Positions 1 through 8,779 of a DNA stretch of 64,000 bases are shown in pieces (within the stretch, counting starts at the first letter, position 1; the number at the start of each line of letters is the position of its first letter). Location: NCBI RefSeq assembly GCF_003217475.1, contig NZ_QJSP01000004.1, positions 62,001 through 126,000 on the forward strand. The letters run 5' to 3'. The translations under genes were made by a program, and so were the position numbers. The DNA comes from Williamsia limnetica. Its GTDB lineage: Bacteria > Actinomycetota > Actinomycetes > Mycobacteriales > Mycobacteriaceae. The notes under the pieces are model-generated. The model was not told the DNA's origin. It ran no database searches and worked only from the letters and a program-made list of their open reading frames with translations.

Positions 1-341
1 TCGTCCGGGGAGAACAGCGGAACGGCGATGTTGCCCGCATACAGCGACGCGAAGAAGCCGATGACGTACTCCAGCGACTGCGGCGCCAGGATCGCCACCC
101 GGTCGCCCGGTTCGGTGACCTGCTGCAGCCGGGCCGCGATGGCACGCAGCCGCTTGCCGAACTGGGACCACGTCAGGTCTATGGCCTCACCGTCGCGTTC
201 GCGGCTGTAGTCCATGAACCGGTAAGCCAGGGTGTCCGCCTGCTCCGCGACGTTGCGCTCGACGTAGTCGACCAGGGTTGCGTCTTCGGTGAAGAACAGA
301 TTGCCGTCCTCATCCAAAAACTGGTCAAACTCGTTGTTCAT
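1..341 (-). CDS. fadD32: Long-chain fatty-acid-AMP ligase FadD32, N-terminal part (cut by window edge)
   Basis: The gene runs off the left edge; only the first 113 residues are present. FadD32 activates the meromycolic chain as an acyl-adenylate and hands it to Pks13 for the mycolic acid condensation (family knowledge). Seen here: the start MNNEFDQFLDEDGNLFF, a TWSQFGKRLRAIAARLQ helix and the GDRVAILAPQSLEYVIG stretch of the adenylate-forming N-terminal domain. The catalytic core is outside the window. The name rests on this N-terminus plus the neighbours: culp6, two mycolyltransferases and arabinogalactan genes in the same order as beside fadD32 in M. tuberculosis. The ATG is followed directly by matching sequence, so the start is firm. 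Confidence 0.85.
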   Translation of the reverse strand, partial: MNNEFDQFLDEDGNLFFTEDATLVDYVERNVAEQADTLAYRFMDYSRERDGEAIDLTWSQFGKRLRAIAARLQQVTEPGDRVAILAPQSLEYVIGFFASLYAGNIAVPLFSPD

Positions 342-584
342 TCGCACTCCTGATAGCGACTCCGACACCTGCCGAAATACGTGTGGTCACCGGTTCTATA
401 GACGCCTCGACCTCTCAGCGTTCCTTATTCTTCTTATCAAGCCAAATAAGACTCGCAGCCACGTCCATGCCCGAGCCAAATCGTCAACATACTACCGGTC
501 AGTAACTCTCTTTTTGCCAGGTGGTCACCGTCGACGGTCATCCGCGCCGAGGGCCAACCTACGCCACCATGGCACAAATTATGG

Positions 585-1580
585 CTACTCCCCCTTGAGC
601 AGCGGGATGACCGGTGCGAACGCGTCCATCTGCGTGGGGAAAATGCCCACGTACGACATCGTGGTCCGGCGCCGGACCTCACGGATCTGGTCGGCGATCT
701 GCTCGAACGATCCGAACGCGAGGTACGGCGACTGCAGGATGTCCTCCACGGAGAGTTTGACGTCCATCGCGATGTTCGGGGGGTACCCCTGGTCGAGTGC
801 GGCCAGGGCCATCTCCGCGGTGGCCTCCCGGTCGTCGGTGACGACGATGGTGGCGATCGTCCAGTTCAGTTCGATCTCGGCGAACCGGTCACCGGCGGCC
901 TCGCGGATCCGATCGACCCGCTCGATGGTCTTCTCCATCGTCATGTCCGACAGCCGCAGCTTGCCCTCGGCCGTGGTGCCCGTGGCCACAGAGATGATGT
1001 CGGCGTGCTTGGCGGCCAGTGCCAGCATCTTGGGTCCGCCGCCGCCGACCGCGATCGGCGGCCGTGGTCCCTGCCGGGGTCGCGGACTGCCGACGAGGCC
1101 TTTGATGGTGTAGAACTCACCGTCGAAGTTGACCTCTTCGCCACGCAGCAGGCCGTCGAGGATCGTCAGCGATTCATCCAGGCGCCTGATCCGCGCACCC
1201 GGGGACTCGAACTCGATGCCGGCCTTGTCGAACTCTTCCTTCATCCACCCCGCGCCGATGCCGAGTTCCAGGCGCCCCTTCGACAGCACGTCGATGGTCG
1301 TGGCCTCTTTGGCCAGCAGCGCCGGGTGGCGGTAGCCGTTCGCGAGGACGGAGGTGGCCAGCCGGATCTTGTCCGTCGCCTGACTCAGCGCGCCGAGCGC
1401 AGCGAGGGGTCCGACCTGATTGCCGAGGTGGTCGGGCACCGCGAAGGTGTCGAAACCGTACTCCTCGGCGGTCTGCGCGAGTTTGACGAACTTGCGGGCG
1501 CCACCTTCGTCGCGGTTGCCTTCGCCACCCGCCCCGAATCGGAACTTGCGCAGGCCCGAATCGGCATTCGCTGACGTCAT
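585..1580 (-). CDS. LLM-class F420-dependent oxidoreductase
   Basis: A 331-residue luciferase-like monooxygenase-fold protein, probably using coenzyme F420 for hydride transfer; the substrate is unknown. Seen: the TIM-barrel pattern with FDTFAVPDHLGNQVGPL near residue 45, IRLATSVLANGYRHPALLAKE, SKGRLELGIGAGW around residue 105 and PPIAVGGGGPKMLALAAKHAD around residue 175, all typical of the LLM class. An AGGAG lies seven bases before the ATG. It sits between fadD32 and culp6, where M. tuberculosis has no such gene, so it looks like an insertion into the mycolate cluster. A role in lipid metabolism is possible but only by position. Confidence 0.85.
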   Translation of the reverse strand: MTSANADSGLRKFRFGAGGEGNRDEGGARKFVKLAQTAEEYGFDTFAVPDHLGNQVGPLAALGALSQATDKIRLATSVLANGYRHPALLAKEATTIDVLSKGRLELGIGAGWMKEEFDKAGIEFESPGARIRRLDESLTILDGLLRGEEVNFDGEFYTIKGLVGSPRPRQGPRPPIAVGGGGPKMLALAAKHADIISVATGTTAEGKLRLSDMTMEKTIERVDRIREAAGDRFAEIELNWTIATIVVTDDREATAEMALAALDQGYPPNIAMDVKLSVEDILQSPYLAFGSFEQIADQIREVRRRTTMSYVGIFPTQMDAFAPVIPLLKGE

Positions 1581-1624
1581 CTCAGGTCTCCTGTTTCACA
1601 AAGGTCACCCGGCACCGTCGCAGG

Positions 1625-1681
1625 CCGGACTGGGGGTCCGGTCCACCCGGTGTCCCGGTCAGCCAGGGGTTAGCCGGGACA
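1625..1681 (-). terminator. Two GC hairpins downstream of culp6
   Basis: Between the culp6 stop and the LLM gene lie two inverted repeats: CCGGAC/GTCCGG with a 5-base loop (1625-1641) and TGTCCCGG/CCGGGACA with a 15-base loop (1651-1681). Neither has a U-tract, so termination is only suggested by position. Confidence 0.35.
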
Positions 1682-1716
1682 AGGTTACTTCCGGACCCGG
1701 GCCGGGCAAAATGCGA

Positions 1717-2691
1717 TCATTCGTGCTTGGGGAACGGCGCCTTGTCGATCACGCCTCGGGCCCAGTCCGTCATCCAGACGGTCGCCGGCGCTCCGTTGTC
1801 ACTCCAGTAACGCGTGGTGTTGTACATCGCGTGCACCGGGTTGTTGATCGCGCCCATGAGTTTGGTCAGACCCTCGACCGGATTCGCGATCGTCGGCGCA
1901 TCGCAGATCAGATCGCCTGGCGCACAAAGAGAATAGGCACGGTCGGTCAGCTCACCGAACCCACCCGGACGCGGCCCGGTCAGATTGATCCCCGGGATCG
2001 GCAGGATGTCGAGAGCGATCTCCGCCCCGACCCCCGGCGGGTTGGGGCCGGCGTTCCCGACCTGGTTCGGTTGCCTGCGGCCGTCCGCGATCAGCCCGAC
2101 CCCCAGCACCAGATCTTGCGACACCGGACCACGGCCGTTACCGATCTCACCAGCGATGTCCCCGGCGATGACCGCACCCTGCGAGAACCCTGTCAGCACG
2201 AAACCGGTCAGCGGGCACCTCTGATTGACCTCGGCGATCTTCGCCCTGGTCGCGTTGGTGCCCGCGGCACGCGAGGTGTTGTAGTCGACCTGCCGGTCGG
2301 CCAAGTTGGTCGGGTTCTTGAACTGCGCCACGTAGGGCACCGTGTAGACGTCGGCACGGGAGCTGTCGAACTCGTTCGCGAGCGGCGCGGACACCTTGAG
2401 CATCAACGAGTTCGGGTTGGCCGTCGGGTTGTACGGGTCGTCGTCGCTGGCCGATTCCCAGGTACCGGGCACGACGATCACCTGTACGTCGGGGCAGTCC
2501 GCCGGCTGGGCGGTCGGCCGTGGGGCCGAACTCGACGGAGTATCGGGCGGACCGGTGGGACCGTCGGGCTCCGGCTTGAACAGACTGATGATCAAGATCA
2601 CGACGAGAATGATCGCGATGATGCTCAGGATCCCCAGACCGAGGATCGCGAACAGGAGCAATCGTCCTTTATTTCTCTTCTTGGCGCTCAT
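1717..2691 (-). CDS. culp6: Cutinase-family lipase/thioesterase Culp6 (Rv3802c type)
   Basis: A 324-residue membrane-anchored serine esterase. Residues 10-38 form one strongly hydrophobic segment after a basic start, followed by a Pro/Ser-rich linker and the alpha/beta-hydrolase domain. The nucleophile motif is GFSQG with Ser at about 170; the likely partners are Asp264 (LICDAP) and His287 (NPVHAMY). In mycobacteria this cutinase-like protein is essential, has phospholipase and thioesterase activity, and is encoded between fadD32 and the antigen-85 genes, exactly the context seen here. It probably acts on the outer face of the plasma membrane in mycolate or phospholipid turnover. The lipoprotein gene lies 9 bases upstream, so the two are likely co-transcribed. 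Confidence 0.88.
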   Translation of the reverse strand: MSAKKRNKGRLLLFAILGLGILSIIAIILVVILIISLFKPEPDGPTGPPDTPSSSAPRPTAQPADCPDVQVIVVPGTWESASDDDPYNPTANPNSLMLKVSAPLANEFDSSRADVYTVPYVAQFKNPTNLADRQVDYNTSRAAGTNATRAKIAEVNQRCPLTGFVLTGFSQGAVIAGDIAGEIGNGRGPVSQDLVLGVGLIADGRRQPNQVGNAGPNPPGVGAEIALDILPIPGINLTGPRPGGFGELTDRAYSLCAPGDLICDAPTIANPVEGLTKLMGAINNPVHAMYNTTRYWSDNGAPATVWMTDWARGVIDKAPFPKHE

Positions 2692-2700
2692 CTCGGGGCG

Positions 2701-3231
2701 TCAGCAGTACTTCGACTCGGCTGCCTTGATCACCTTGTCGGCGTCGGCATTGGCTTTGGCCTCATCGGTGGTTCCCGATCCCACGAGCGGCACCACGAAG
2801 ATCTTGATGTCGTCGGTGCTCGCGCCCTGCTCCTTGCCGTTGCAGACGGCCTGGGCCGCGCTCAACGCGATCGCGTTGTCGGGGTCGTTGGGAACGCTCA
2901 CGCCCTGCTTCTTCAACTCCGCGAGGTACGCCTCGGTCTTGTTGTCCGACTCGACGCCTTCGGGGACGTCGGCCGGGGCGGGCCCGGTCGCGGGCAGCCC
3001 CTCGGTGTCGTCGGGCTGACCGTCGCTGCTTGCCTCGGTCGAGGTCGCGGCGCTGCTCGATGGAGCGGCTTTGCTGCTCGTGGCGCTGGTGGTGCTCGGC
3101 GCGCTGGTGGTGGAGCTGACCACATCGGTCGGCGCGGAGGCCGTCGAATCGTCACCGCAACCGGTGGCGAGCGCCGCGGTCATCAGCAGCGCGGCCCCGG
3201 CGGTGAGAACCCGGAGGGTGGAGCCTGTCAT
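2701..3231 (-). CDS. DUF732-like secreted lipoprotein
   Basis: A 176-residue exported protein. It starts MTGSTLRVLTAGAALLM, with a lipobox-like ALATGC at the end of the hydrophobic stretch, then a long Ser/Thr/Ala-rich low-complexity region to about residue 85. The folded C-terminal domain has two cysteines, one in AQAVCNGKEQG and one at the very end (ESKYC), as in DUF732 proteins. I chose the ATG at 3231 rather than the longer reading frame at 3249 because AAGGA stands six bases before it. The function of DUF732 is unknown. It precedes culp6 by 9 bases and is probably in the same transcript. Confidence 0.75.
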   Translation of the reverse strand: MTGSTLRVLTAGAALLMTAALATGCGDDSTASAPTDVVSSTTSAPSTTSATSSKAAPSSSAATSTEASSDGQPDDTEGLPATGPAPADVPEGVESDNKTEAYLAELKKQGVSVPNDPDNAIALSAAQAVCNGKEQGASTDDIKIFVVPLVGSGTTDEAKANADADKVIKAAESKYC

Positions 3232-3345
3232 GTCACGTCCTTTTCTCACGCATCACAGAGATGTCGGGCAGGGTGAAGCCCCGCCCGGCTCGGAGAACCG
3301 GTGAGTTCTCGAATGCCCGCAAGGCTACCGAAGCGACCTGAGGAT

Positions 3346-5199
3346 TTACTTGACGGTGACGACGCCGTTCACGACCTCGATCACACCGCGCTCGAAGAGC
3401 ACGCGGGTTCCCCCGGTGATCTCTTGCGCGTCGCTGATCGGATAGCCGAGCTTGCCGTTCTCGTAACCGGCTTTGCCCCAGGCGTCGAAGATCGGACCGG
3501 GAGCGATTGCGTAGGCACCCTTGGCCGCGGTCCAGTAGATGTTGCCGCCGTCGAAGGCAGTGAGCTTGCCGCCGCGGGCGAGACCGACCTCGTTGGTCTT
3601 CGGGAATCCGAGCCAGCCACCCTCGTATCCGAGCGTCGCGTACTTCTCGAAGATCTTGCCCTGCACCGAATGTGCCCCGTTGGTGGGGTTCCAGTAGTAC
3701 GAGCCGACCTGGAAGTCCTGCACGCGGCCCTTGTCGCCGGGCGTGTTGTGCTCGTCGCCTGTCGGGTACTTCAGCGGGCCACGTTCGTAACCGCTCTTGC
3801 CCCAGTCCACGAGGATCGCGCCACCGACCGGGTGCGCGCCCGTCGTCCGGGTCCAGTAGATGTTGCCGTTCTGGAACTTGTTCAAGCGACCGGCCTTGTC
3901 CGGCGTCGCGAGCTCACCGCTGGTCGGGAATCCGAGCCAACCGCCGGGCCCGCCCGCGGCCACGTAGGAGCCGCCGATGGCGCCACCGACGACCTGCGCG
4001 CCGGTCTTGGCCGACCAGATGATGCGGCCGTTACGGAAGTCCTGGGCGCGACCACCGGGCACGTCGTACTCCGGCGTGAGGCATTCACCGAGCGATTTGT
4101 TCGCCTTGTAGACGGGCGCGATGGCGCCGCCCGTGGCACACGCCGGCTTGTCGGCCGCGAGCCCGAGGGCTCCTGCCGCCTGCGGCCAGGCCTGCTCCAT
4201 CTCGAACTGCCAGTACGGCCACGTATGTGTGCCCGACGCCCGGTAGACGGCCTGCGCGCGCACTCCGAGCTGGTTCAGGCGGCTCGCGAACTGCTGCGAT
4301 GTCACCCGGGAGAGGACCTCGAGGCCGACACCCGCGTAGTTGGTGGCGAGACCCGGGATGGTGGACGGGGTGTCGTACTGGCCTACCAGGCCGTTGCCGG
4401 AGGACACGTACAGGCTCGTCCCCCGCAGTTTGTCGGCCAGCACGTAGGGATCGTGCTCTTTCCACGCCGCCGCGGTCGGCGGACCGAACATCTTCGCCGA
4501 GTCGTAGCCACCCGCGTCGTTCTGCGCGAACTGGATTGCCTGCGGCATGCCGAACGAGCTCAGCTGCAGGATGCCCGAGAAGGATGCGGCGAACTTGAAG
4601 AAGCCGGGATTGCGGGCCGAGAGCATCATCGCGGCGCTGCCACCCATCGACAGTCCTTCGACACCACGCACTTCGGTCGACCGCCACTGGCTCTCCATCA
4701 GAGGCGGCAGTTCCTTCGTCAGGAACGTCTCCCACTGGTAGTTCTTGCCGTTGTCGGGCTCGGCCCAGTCGGTGTAGAAACTCGACTCGCCACCGACGGG
4801 CAAGACCACGTTGACGTTCTTGTCCTTGTAGAAGTCCTCGATGTTGGTGTTGAGGATCCAGCCGTTCTGGTCGTCCTGTGCGCGCAGACCGTCGAGCATG
4901 TACATCTGCGGGAACTTGTTCGCGGGACGATAGTTCCAGTCGCGGGCCAGCAGCACCTGCACCTGGATGTTGGTGCCCATCGCGGGTGAATAGACCCACA
5001 TCGCGACCCGACGGTCGGAGTACCAGAAGGTGTTGGTGATCTTGACCCCTGGCACCGCGGCCGGGGCGCTGAACGCGGGGGCCTGCGGGGCGGGGACCAC
5101 GGGTGCGGCCAGGGCGGGCGTCGTCACGCCGAGCACCGTGCACACCGATACCGCGCCGGCCATCAGTCCGAGCGCACCGCGCACAAATTGCTTCCGCAT
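3346..5199 (-). CDS. Antigen-85 mycolyltransferase with C-terminal LGFP repeats
   Basis: A 617-residue secreted esterase/mycolyltransferase. A Sec signal peptide ends near ALA-AP (residue 32). The Ag85 catalytic domain spans about 45-345: nucleophile Ser184 in EGLSMGG and His325 in SGTHTWPYW, with the FYTDWAEP loop near 141. After about residue 365 come roughly five LGFP-type repeats (LGFPTSGE, LGFPKTNE, LGYPISDA and variants), which in corynebacterial mycolyltransferases are thought to bind the cell wall. The family transfers mycolic acid from trehalose monomycolate to another trehalose monomycolate or to arabinogalactan. Mycobacterial Ag85 proteins lack the repeats, so this is the longer architecture of related genera. 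It is separated from the next Ag85 gene by a terminator, so it is probably transcribed on its own. Confidence 0.92.
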   Translation of the reverse strand: MRKQFVRGALGLMAGAVSVCTVLGVTTPALAAPVVPAPQAPAFSAPAAVPGVKITNTFWYSDRRVAMWVYSPAMGTNIQVQVLLARDWNYRPANKFPQMYMLDGLRAQDDQNGWILNTNIEDFYKDKNVNVVLPVGGESSFYTDWAEPDNGKNYQWETFLTKELPPLMESQWRSTEVRGVEGLSMGGSAAMMLSARNPGFFKFAASFSGILQLSSFGMPQAIQFAQNDAGGYDSAKMFGPPTAAAWKEHDPYVLADKLRGTSLYVSSGNGLVGQYDTPSTIPGLATNYAGVGLEVLSRVTSQQFASRLNQLGVRAQAVYRASGTHTWPYWQFEMEQAWPQAAGALGLAADKPACATGGAIAPVYKANKSLGECLTPEYDVPGGRAQDFRNGRIIWSAKTGAQVVGGAIGGSYVAAGGPGGWLGFPTSGELATPDKAGRLNKFQNGNIYWTRTTGAHPVGGAILVDWGKSGYERGPLKYPTGDEHNTPGDKGRVQDFQVGSYYWNPTNGAHSVQGKIFEKYATLGYEGGWLGFPKTNEVGLARGGKLTAFDGGNIYWTAAKGAYAIAPGPIFDAWGKAGYENGKLGYPISDAQEITGGTRVLFERGVIEVVNGVVTVK

Positions 5200-5250
5200 G
5201 TAGATCTACTCCTCAAGTCACACCCAGCAGGCTCCCTGGGGAACCGAACC

Positions 5251-5290
5251 AAAAACAGAACGCTCTACGTGTTGTCTACACGTAGAGCGT
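5251..5290 (-). terminator. Rho-independent terminator after the short Ag85 gene
   Basis: A perfect 12-bp inverted repeat, ACGCTCTACGTG (5260-5271) and its complement (5279-5290), with a 7-base loop. Read on the minus strand it is followed by TCTGTTTTT, a classic U-tract. It ends transcription of the 5358-6329 gene. Confidence 0.85.
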
Positions 5291-5357
5291 CCTGTTGTGA
5301 GGTTGCCACACCTGTGACAGGTGTGAATTTTGTGACTAGAGGGTCACAGGGGACAGA

Positions 5358-6329
5358 TCAGCGGAACCAACCCTGCTGGAGAGCTCGCCACATCATGTCC
5401 TGCCAGTAGCCCCACTTGTGGGTACCGGCGAACGGGTAGTCGGTGGTCAGCTGCACGCGGTTGACGAAGGCCTGGACCTCGAACGCGCGGGTCTGAGCAA
5501 GCGACAGCGTCTCGAGCGGCACGCCCTGGACGATGCTGACCAGGTTTTCGTTCTGGTTGTAGCCACCGGGGATACCGCTGCCCGATGCCACGCGAACCTT
5601 CAGATCGTGCATCTTGGTGATCTGCACGAACGGATCATTGTCGTACCAGCGGGTGCTCCACGGCGGGCCCCACATGCTGTCGGAGTTCCACGGGCCTCCG
5701 TCGGCGTCGAGCAGAGCGACGCGGATGGCCGACTTCATACCGGGAGCCGACAGGTTCAGGTAACCGGACATGGAGAACGCGTGCGAGTAGTACCGCTTGT
5801 TGTTCGCAGCCACCACGAGCGCGGCGTTGCCACCCATCGAGATGCCGGCGATCGCCAGCTTGCCGCTGGGAACCATGTTGCGGGCGTACAGCGCCTGCGG
5901 CAGCGTGTTCGCGATGACGCAGTTCCACTTGTAGGTGTAGGTCTGGCCGTTGAAGTTGCTCGGCGCATTCCAGTCGCTGTAGAAACTCGCGGCACCACCG
6001 ACGGGCATCACGACGTTGACGCCGCGATCGACCATGTTCTGGACGTTGGTCTCGTGCTCCCAGCCGCTGACATCGTTCGTCGCGCGCAGGCCGTCGAGCA
6101 TGACGACGGTCTTGTAGTTGCCGGGCTTGCTCCACGACCGGACCTTGACCCCGCCCGGCATCCCGCAGCCGTCCACTCGGAACTGCTGGAACCCGGTGCC
6201 GGTGCCCCAGGCGCTGGCGGTGCCTGTACCGGCAACAACGCCGATGCCGGCAATGGTCGCCAGTGCGGCGACGGAAGCGACAAGTCGCTTACCGAACCCC
6301 ACTCGCCCAAACGGTGTGCGTACGCGCAT
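5358..6329 (-). CDS. Antigen-85 mycolyltransferase (single-domain)
   Basis: A 323-residue secreted mycolyltransferase of standard Ag85 length, without LGFP repeats. It starts MRVRTPFGRVGFGKR, with a hydrophobic core and an AGTGTASAW cleavage region. The nucleophile lies in IAGISMGGNAA and the catalytic His in AGTHKWGYW. The FYSDWNAP loop and a MLDGLRATNDVSGWEHE block match the family. The ATG at 6329 fits the signal peptide; the longer frame from 6383 would put 18 polar residues in front of it. A GA-rich stretch precedes it as a weak ribosome site. The product moves mycolates to trehalose or arabinogalactan outside the membrane. The 412-base upstream gap suggests its own promoter. Confidence 0.92.
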   Translation of the reverse strand: MRVRTPFGRVGFGKRLVASVAALATIAGIGVVAGTGTASAWGTGTGFQQFRVDGCGMPGGVKVRSWSKPGNYKTVVMLDGLRATNDVSGWEHETNVQNMVDRGVNVVMPVGGAASFYSDWNAPSNFNGQTYTYKWNCVIANTLPQALYARNMVPSGKLAIAGISMGGNAALVVAANNKRYYSHAFSMSGYLNLSAPGMKSAIRVALLDADGGPWNSDSMWGPPWSTRWYDNDPFVQITKMHDLKVRVASGSGIPGGYNQNENLVSIVQGVPLETLSLAQTRAFEVQAFVNRVQLTTDYPFAGTHKWGYWQDMMWRALQQGWFR

Positions 6330-6741
6330 CGAATACAACTCTCTCTCTATCCAGCGGCAACGGCCCGGACTGCAGTTCTGCAAATAACTCTGGCCACGAG
6401 GACACCAAAATCCTCAGGTGTCACACAGCCTCACGGACGCAGGGTGCCGCCCGTTGGCAACGCTCGGAGCCTATTAGATAGGCACCGGTCTGACAAACCC
6501 TGTGATCGGTCACACTGCGCTCCACGACGCCCTCGTGACCTGCCCAAATCGTTCTTCCCCATACGTATCGCGCCTGCAAAACGCCGCGTTACACATTTGA
6601 GACCTTGCGTGTTGCGGACCGGCCGACGCGACGGACAGACCTGCACTGCGTCGCAAAGTTATCAGGTTTTTCTCAGGAAACCGTGCGCGTGTGCTCAGGT
6701 GACTGAGCGTCACGCTCACTTCGAATCCCGTTGCGACATTA
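6330..6741. other. Non-coding gap between aftB and the Ag85 gene
   Basis: A 412-base stretch holding the 3' side of aftB and the upstream region of the Ag85 gene. I see no convincing ORF, RNA or tandem repeat. A near-perfect palindrome TGAGCGT-C-ACGCTCA lies at 6704-6718, too tight to form a useful hairpin. It presumably carries the Ag85 promoter, but no clear -35/-10 pair is visible. Confidence 0.5.
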
Positions 6742-8778
6742 CTAGTTCGGATAGACCGGAGCGGGCATGGGCAACTTGCATCGCTCCAGCTCGTACTCCG
6801 GCACGCGATCGATCCGGTAGGACGTGAACCCCGCGGCCTGCCTCAGGTTGTGCTTGAAGCGCGCGAAGGTCCAGGGCGCCGTGTACGACGCGATCAGATC
6901 CTCTGTCGGCTTGCACGTCAGCGCCACCTGCGCCTGACGCACCCCGTCGGCGCTGAGGAAGGGCGGAAGGACCGGAGTTCGCGGATACGCGCCCGACTCC
7001 GCGATCACCCATTCGGCATCGAGATCCTTGTCATGCCCGATCCGGCCGTCCGGGAGGCGGTCCGAATGTGCTGCGATCGGGTACGCCAAACCCATCTGAT
7101 CGATGACCCGCACATCAAGGGAGGCATTCATGCTCGTCATCCCGAGGTTCAGGTAGTAGACGGTGATCTGCTTGTTCACACCCGGCGGAGGCGGCACCGG
7201 CAGCGGATCGAAGTACCACTCGTCGTAGTTGGGTGAGGGCAACAGCACCCCGCCCGTGTCCTGATGCTTGTTGATCGACGCGACCATCGCCCGGATCCGC
7301 GGGTAATTGAGGTAGTCCTCGGCGGTGATCGGGTGCTCGATGCCGATGTTCTGGATGTAGTAGCGGCGCTCGTCGACGATTCCGCCGCGACCGATCTCGG
7401 TGCCGTTCTTCATGCCGGCGACGTGTGAGGTCGAGATCGCCCACACGACGGTGGTGATCCACAGGCCCGCCATGACCACGGTCCCGGCCCAGCCCACCAC
7501 CAGCGGACGTACGTCCTGCGCGTCGTCGCTGTCGCTGCGCCGTCGCCCGAACCCGGCGGGCAGGGCCACAGGGATCACCATCACCGGCAGCATCAACAGG
7601 AACAGCGGCACGAGCAGCACGCGTGCATGCATGAAGTCGCCGCCCTGGCGTACCCAATAGAACGACTCCAGGAATCCGCAGACGACGATCAAGGTCACCA
7701 CCGCGGCGGGGCTCTGCAGCCTGCGGCTGATGGAACCCGCACGCGTACGCCAGGTCGCGTTCGCGTCACCGTCGTGCTTGACGAGGTCCACAGCCGCGTC
7801 CTGGTCCGCCGCACGGCTGCGCAGAAACCAGGTGAGGCCTGCCGCGATCACCGCGATGATCAGCGGCAGGATCAGGAAGTACGGGCTGAACATGTTGCCC
7901 AGGTACGTCAGCCCCTGATCGAACTTCGATCCCGACGCGTCCTTGGCGACGGCCGTGTTGGGCACCAGCAGGGCGTAGTAACCCATCCGGAAGATCTGAT
8001 AGCCGACCGGCACCACCGCCGCGACGGCCGCGAACGCGACACGCATCTTCCAGCTCATCGGACTGCAGAAGACCAGCAGCAGAGCCAAACCACCGACCAG
8101 GGTCAACTCCGGACGGATCAACGGGGACAGGCCTGCGGTGAAGCCGAGCAACAAGGTGGTCACCACCTGCTTGCGGCCCCACGCGGCGGCAGCCTGATCG
8201 CGCTGACTCCAGGCGATCAGCTGACACCACAGCAACGCGGCCCAAAAAATGCACATCGAGGTCTCGAGCCCGCTGGTCGCGAAATCCCGCGCAGGCGGTA
8301 GCGCGATGTAGACGAGCGCGCCGAGTGGCAGCAGCAGCATCCAACCGGGGTTGATCGGTCCCCGCCCCCGGCCGATGCGGTAGAGGCGGCCGGTGCCGTA
8401 CATCGCCAGCGGGACCGCGGCTATCGACAGCACCAGCGCGATCCACAGCACCACGTACTCGGTCTGGGCATCGGTGACCCAGCTCCAGAACCAGATCAGG
8501 TAGGTCCACAGGGTCGAGGTGTTCGCCTCGACGCGTTCGCCTTCGTTGAACACCGGACCGTTACCGGCCAACAGGTTCCGCACCGTACGGAGGACGATCA
8601 GGCCGTCATCGGCAATCCAGCGACGCTGCCAGGCACCGTAACCGAAGATGGCGCCGACGACGACGGCGCTGATCCACAGGGAGATGGTGGCCGGGTTGAT
8701 CGTGCGGCCGAACACCTGCGGTTGCGCTGATGGCCAGCCCTTCTCAGCTGATGGCCAGCCCTTCTTAGCTGATGGCAT
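6742..8778 (-). CDS. aftB: Terminal beta-(1->2)-arabinofuranosyltransferase AftB
   Basis: A 678-residue polytopic GT-C glycosyltransferase (Rv3805c type) that adds the terminal beta-linked arabinofuranose to arabinan using decaprenyl-phosphoryl-arabinose. Seen: about ten hydrophobic segments in the first 450 residues and a luminal loop with RRWIADDGLIVLRTVRNLL near residue 50. That loop carries the acidic ADD signature of GT-C enzymes. A large extracytoplasmic C-terminal domain follows. The gene starts inside the end of ubiA; the ATG at 8778 overlaps it by 14 bases, and an earlier ATG at 8793 is also possible. The first 20 residues carry a 7-residue repeat, SAKKGWP/SAEKGWP, from a 21-bp tandem repeat. 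It closes the glf operon. Confidence 0.9.
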   Translation of the reverse strand: MPSAKKGWPSAEKGWPSAQPQVFGRTINPATISLWISAVVVGAIFGYGAWQRRWIADDGLIVLRTVRNLLAGNGPVFNEGERVEANTSTLWTYLIWFWSWVTDAQTEYVVLWIALVLSIAAVPLAMYGTGRLYRIGRGRGPINPGWMLLLPLGALVYIALPPARDFATSGLETSMCIFWAALLWCQLIAWSQRDQAAAAWGRKQVVTTLLLGFTAGLSPLIRPELTLVGGLALLLVFCSPMSWKMRVAFAAVAAVVPVGYQIFRMGYYALLVPNTAVAKDASGSKFDQGLTYLGNMFSPYFLILPLIIAVIAAGLTWFLRSRAADQDAAVDLVKHDGDANATWRTRAGSISRRLQSPAAVVTLIVVCGFLESFYWVRQGGDFMHARVLLVPLFLLMLPVMVIPVALPAGFGRRRSDSDDAQDVRPLVVGWAGTVVMAGLWITTVVWAISTSHVAGMKNGTEIGRGGIVDERRYYIQNIGIEHPITAEDYLNYPRIRAMVASINKHQDTGGVLLPSPNYDEWYFDPLPVPPPPGVNKQITVYYLNLGMTSMNASLDVRVIDQMGLAYPIAAHSDRLPDGRIGHDKDLDAEWVIAESGAYPRTPVLPPFLSADGVRQAQVALTCKPTEDLIASYTAPWTFARFKHNLRQAAGFTSYRIDRVPEYELERCKLPMPAPVYPN

Positions 8779-8779
8779 A
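8726..8779. repeat. 21-bp tandem repeat across the ubiA/aftB junction
   Basis: Two near-identical 21-bp units, each with the core GCTGATGGCCAGCCCTTCT, plus a partial third (GCTGATGGCATAG) that covers the ubiA stop and the aftB start. The unit is a multiple of three, so copy-number change keeps aftB in frame and adds or removes a KGWPSA-type heptad. Confidence 0.85.

Noticed and set aside
1420-3276. A 618-codon plus-strand open frame opposite culp6 and the lipoprotein
   Set aside because: Arg/Gly/Val-rich shadow typical of GC-rich DNA; the minus-strand frames carry signal peptides, the GFSQG motif and ribosome sites.
3301-4989. A 562-codon plus-strand frame opposite the LGFP mycolyltransferase
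   Set aside because: No domain or ribosome site; the opposite frame encodes a complete Ag85 enzyme.
6704-6718. TGAGCGT-C-ACGCTCA palindrome as aftB terminator
   Set aside because: A one-base loop cannot form a stable hairpin and no U-tract follows.
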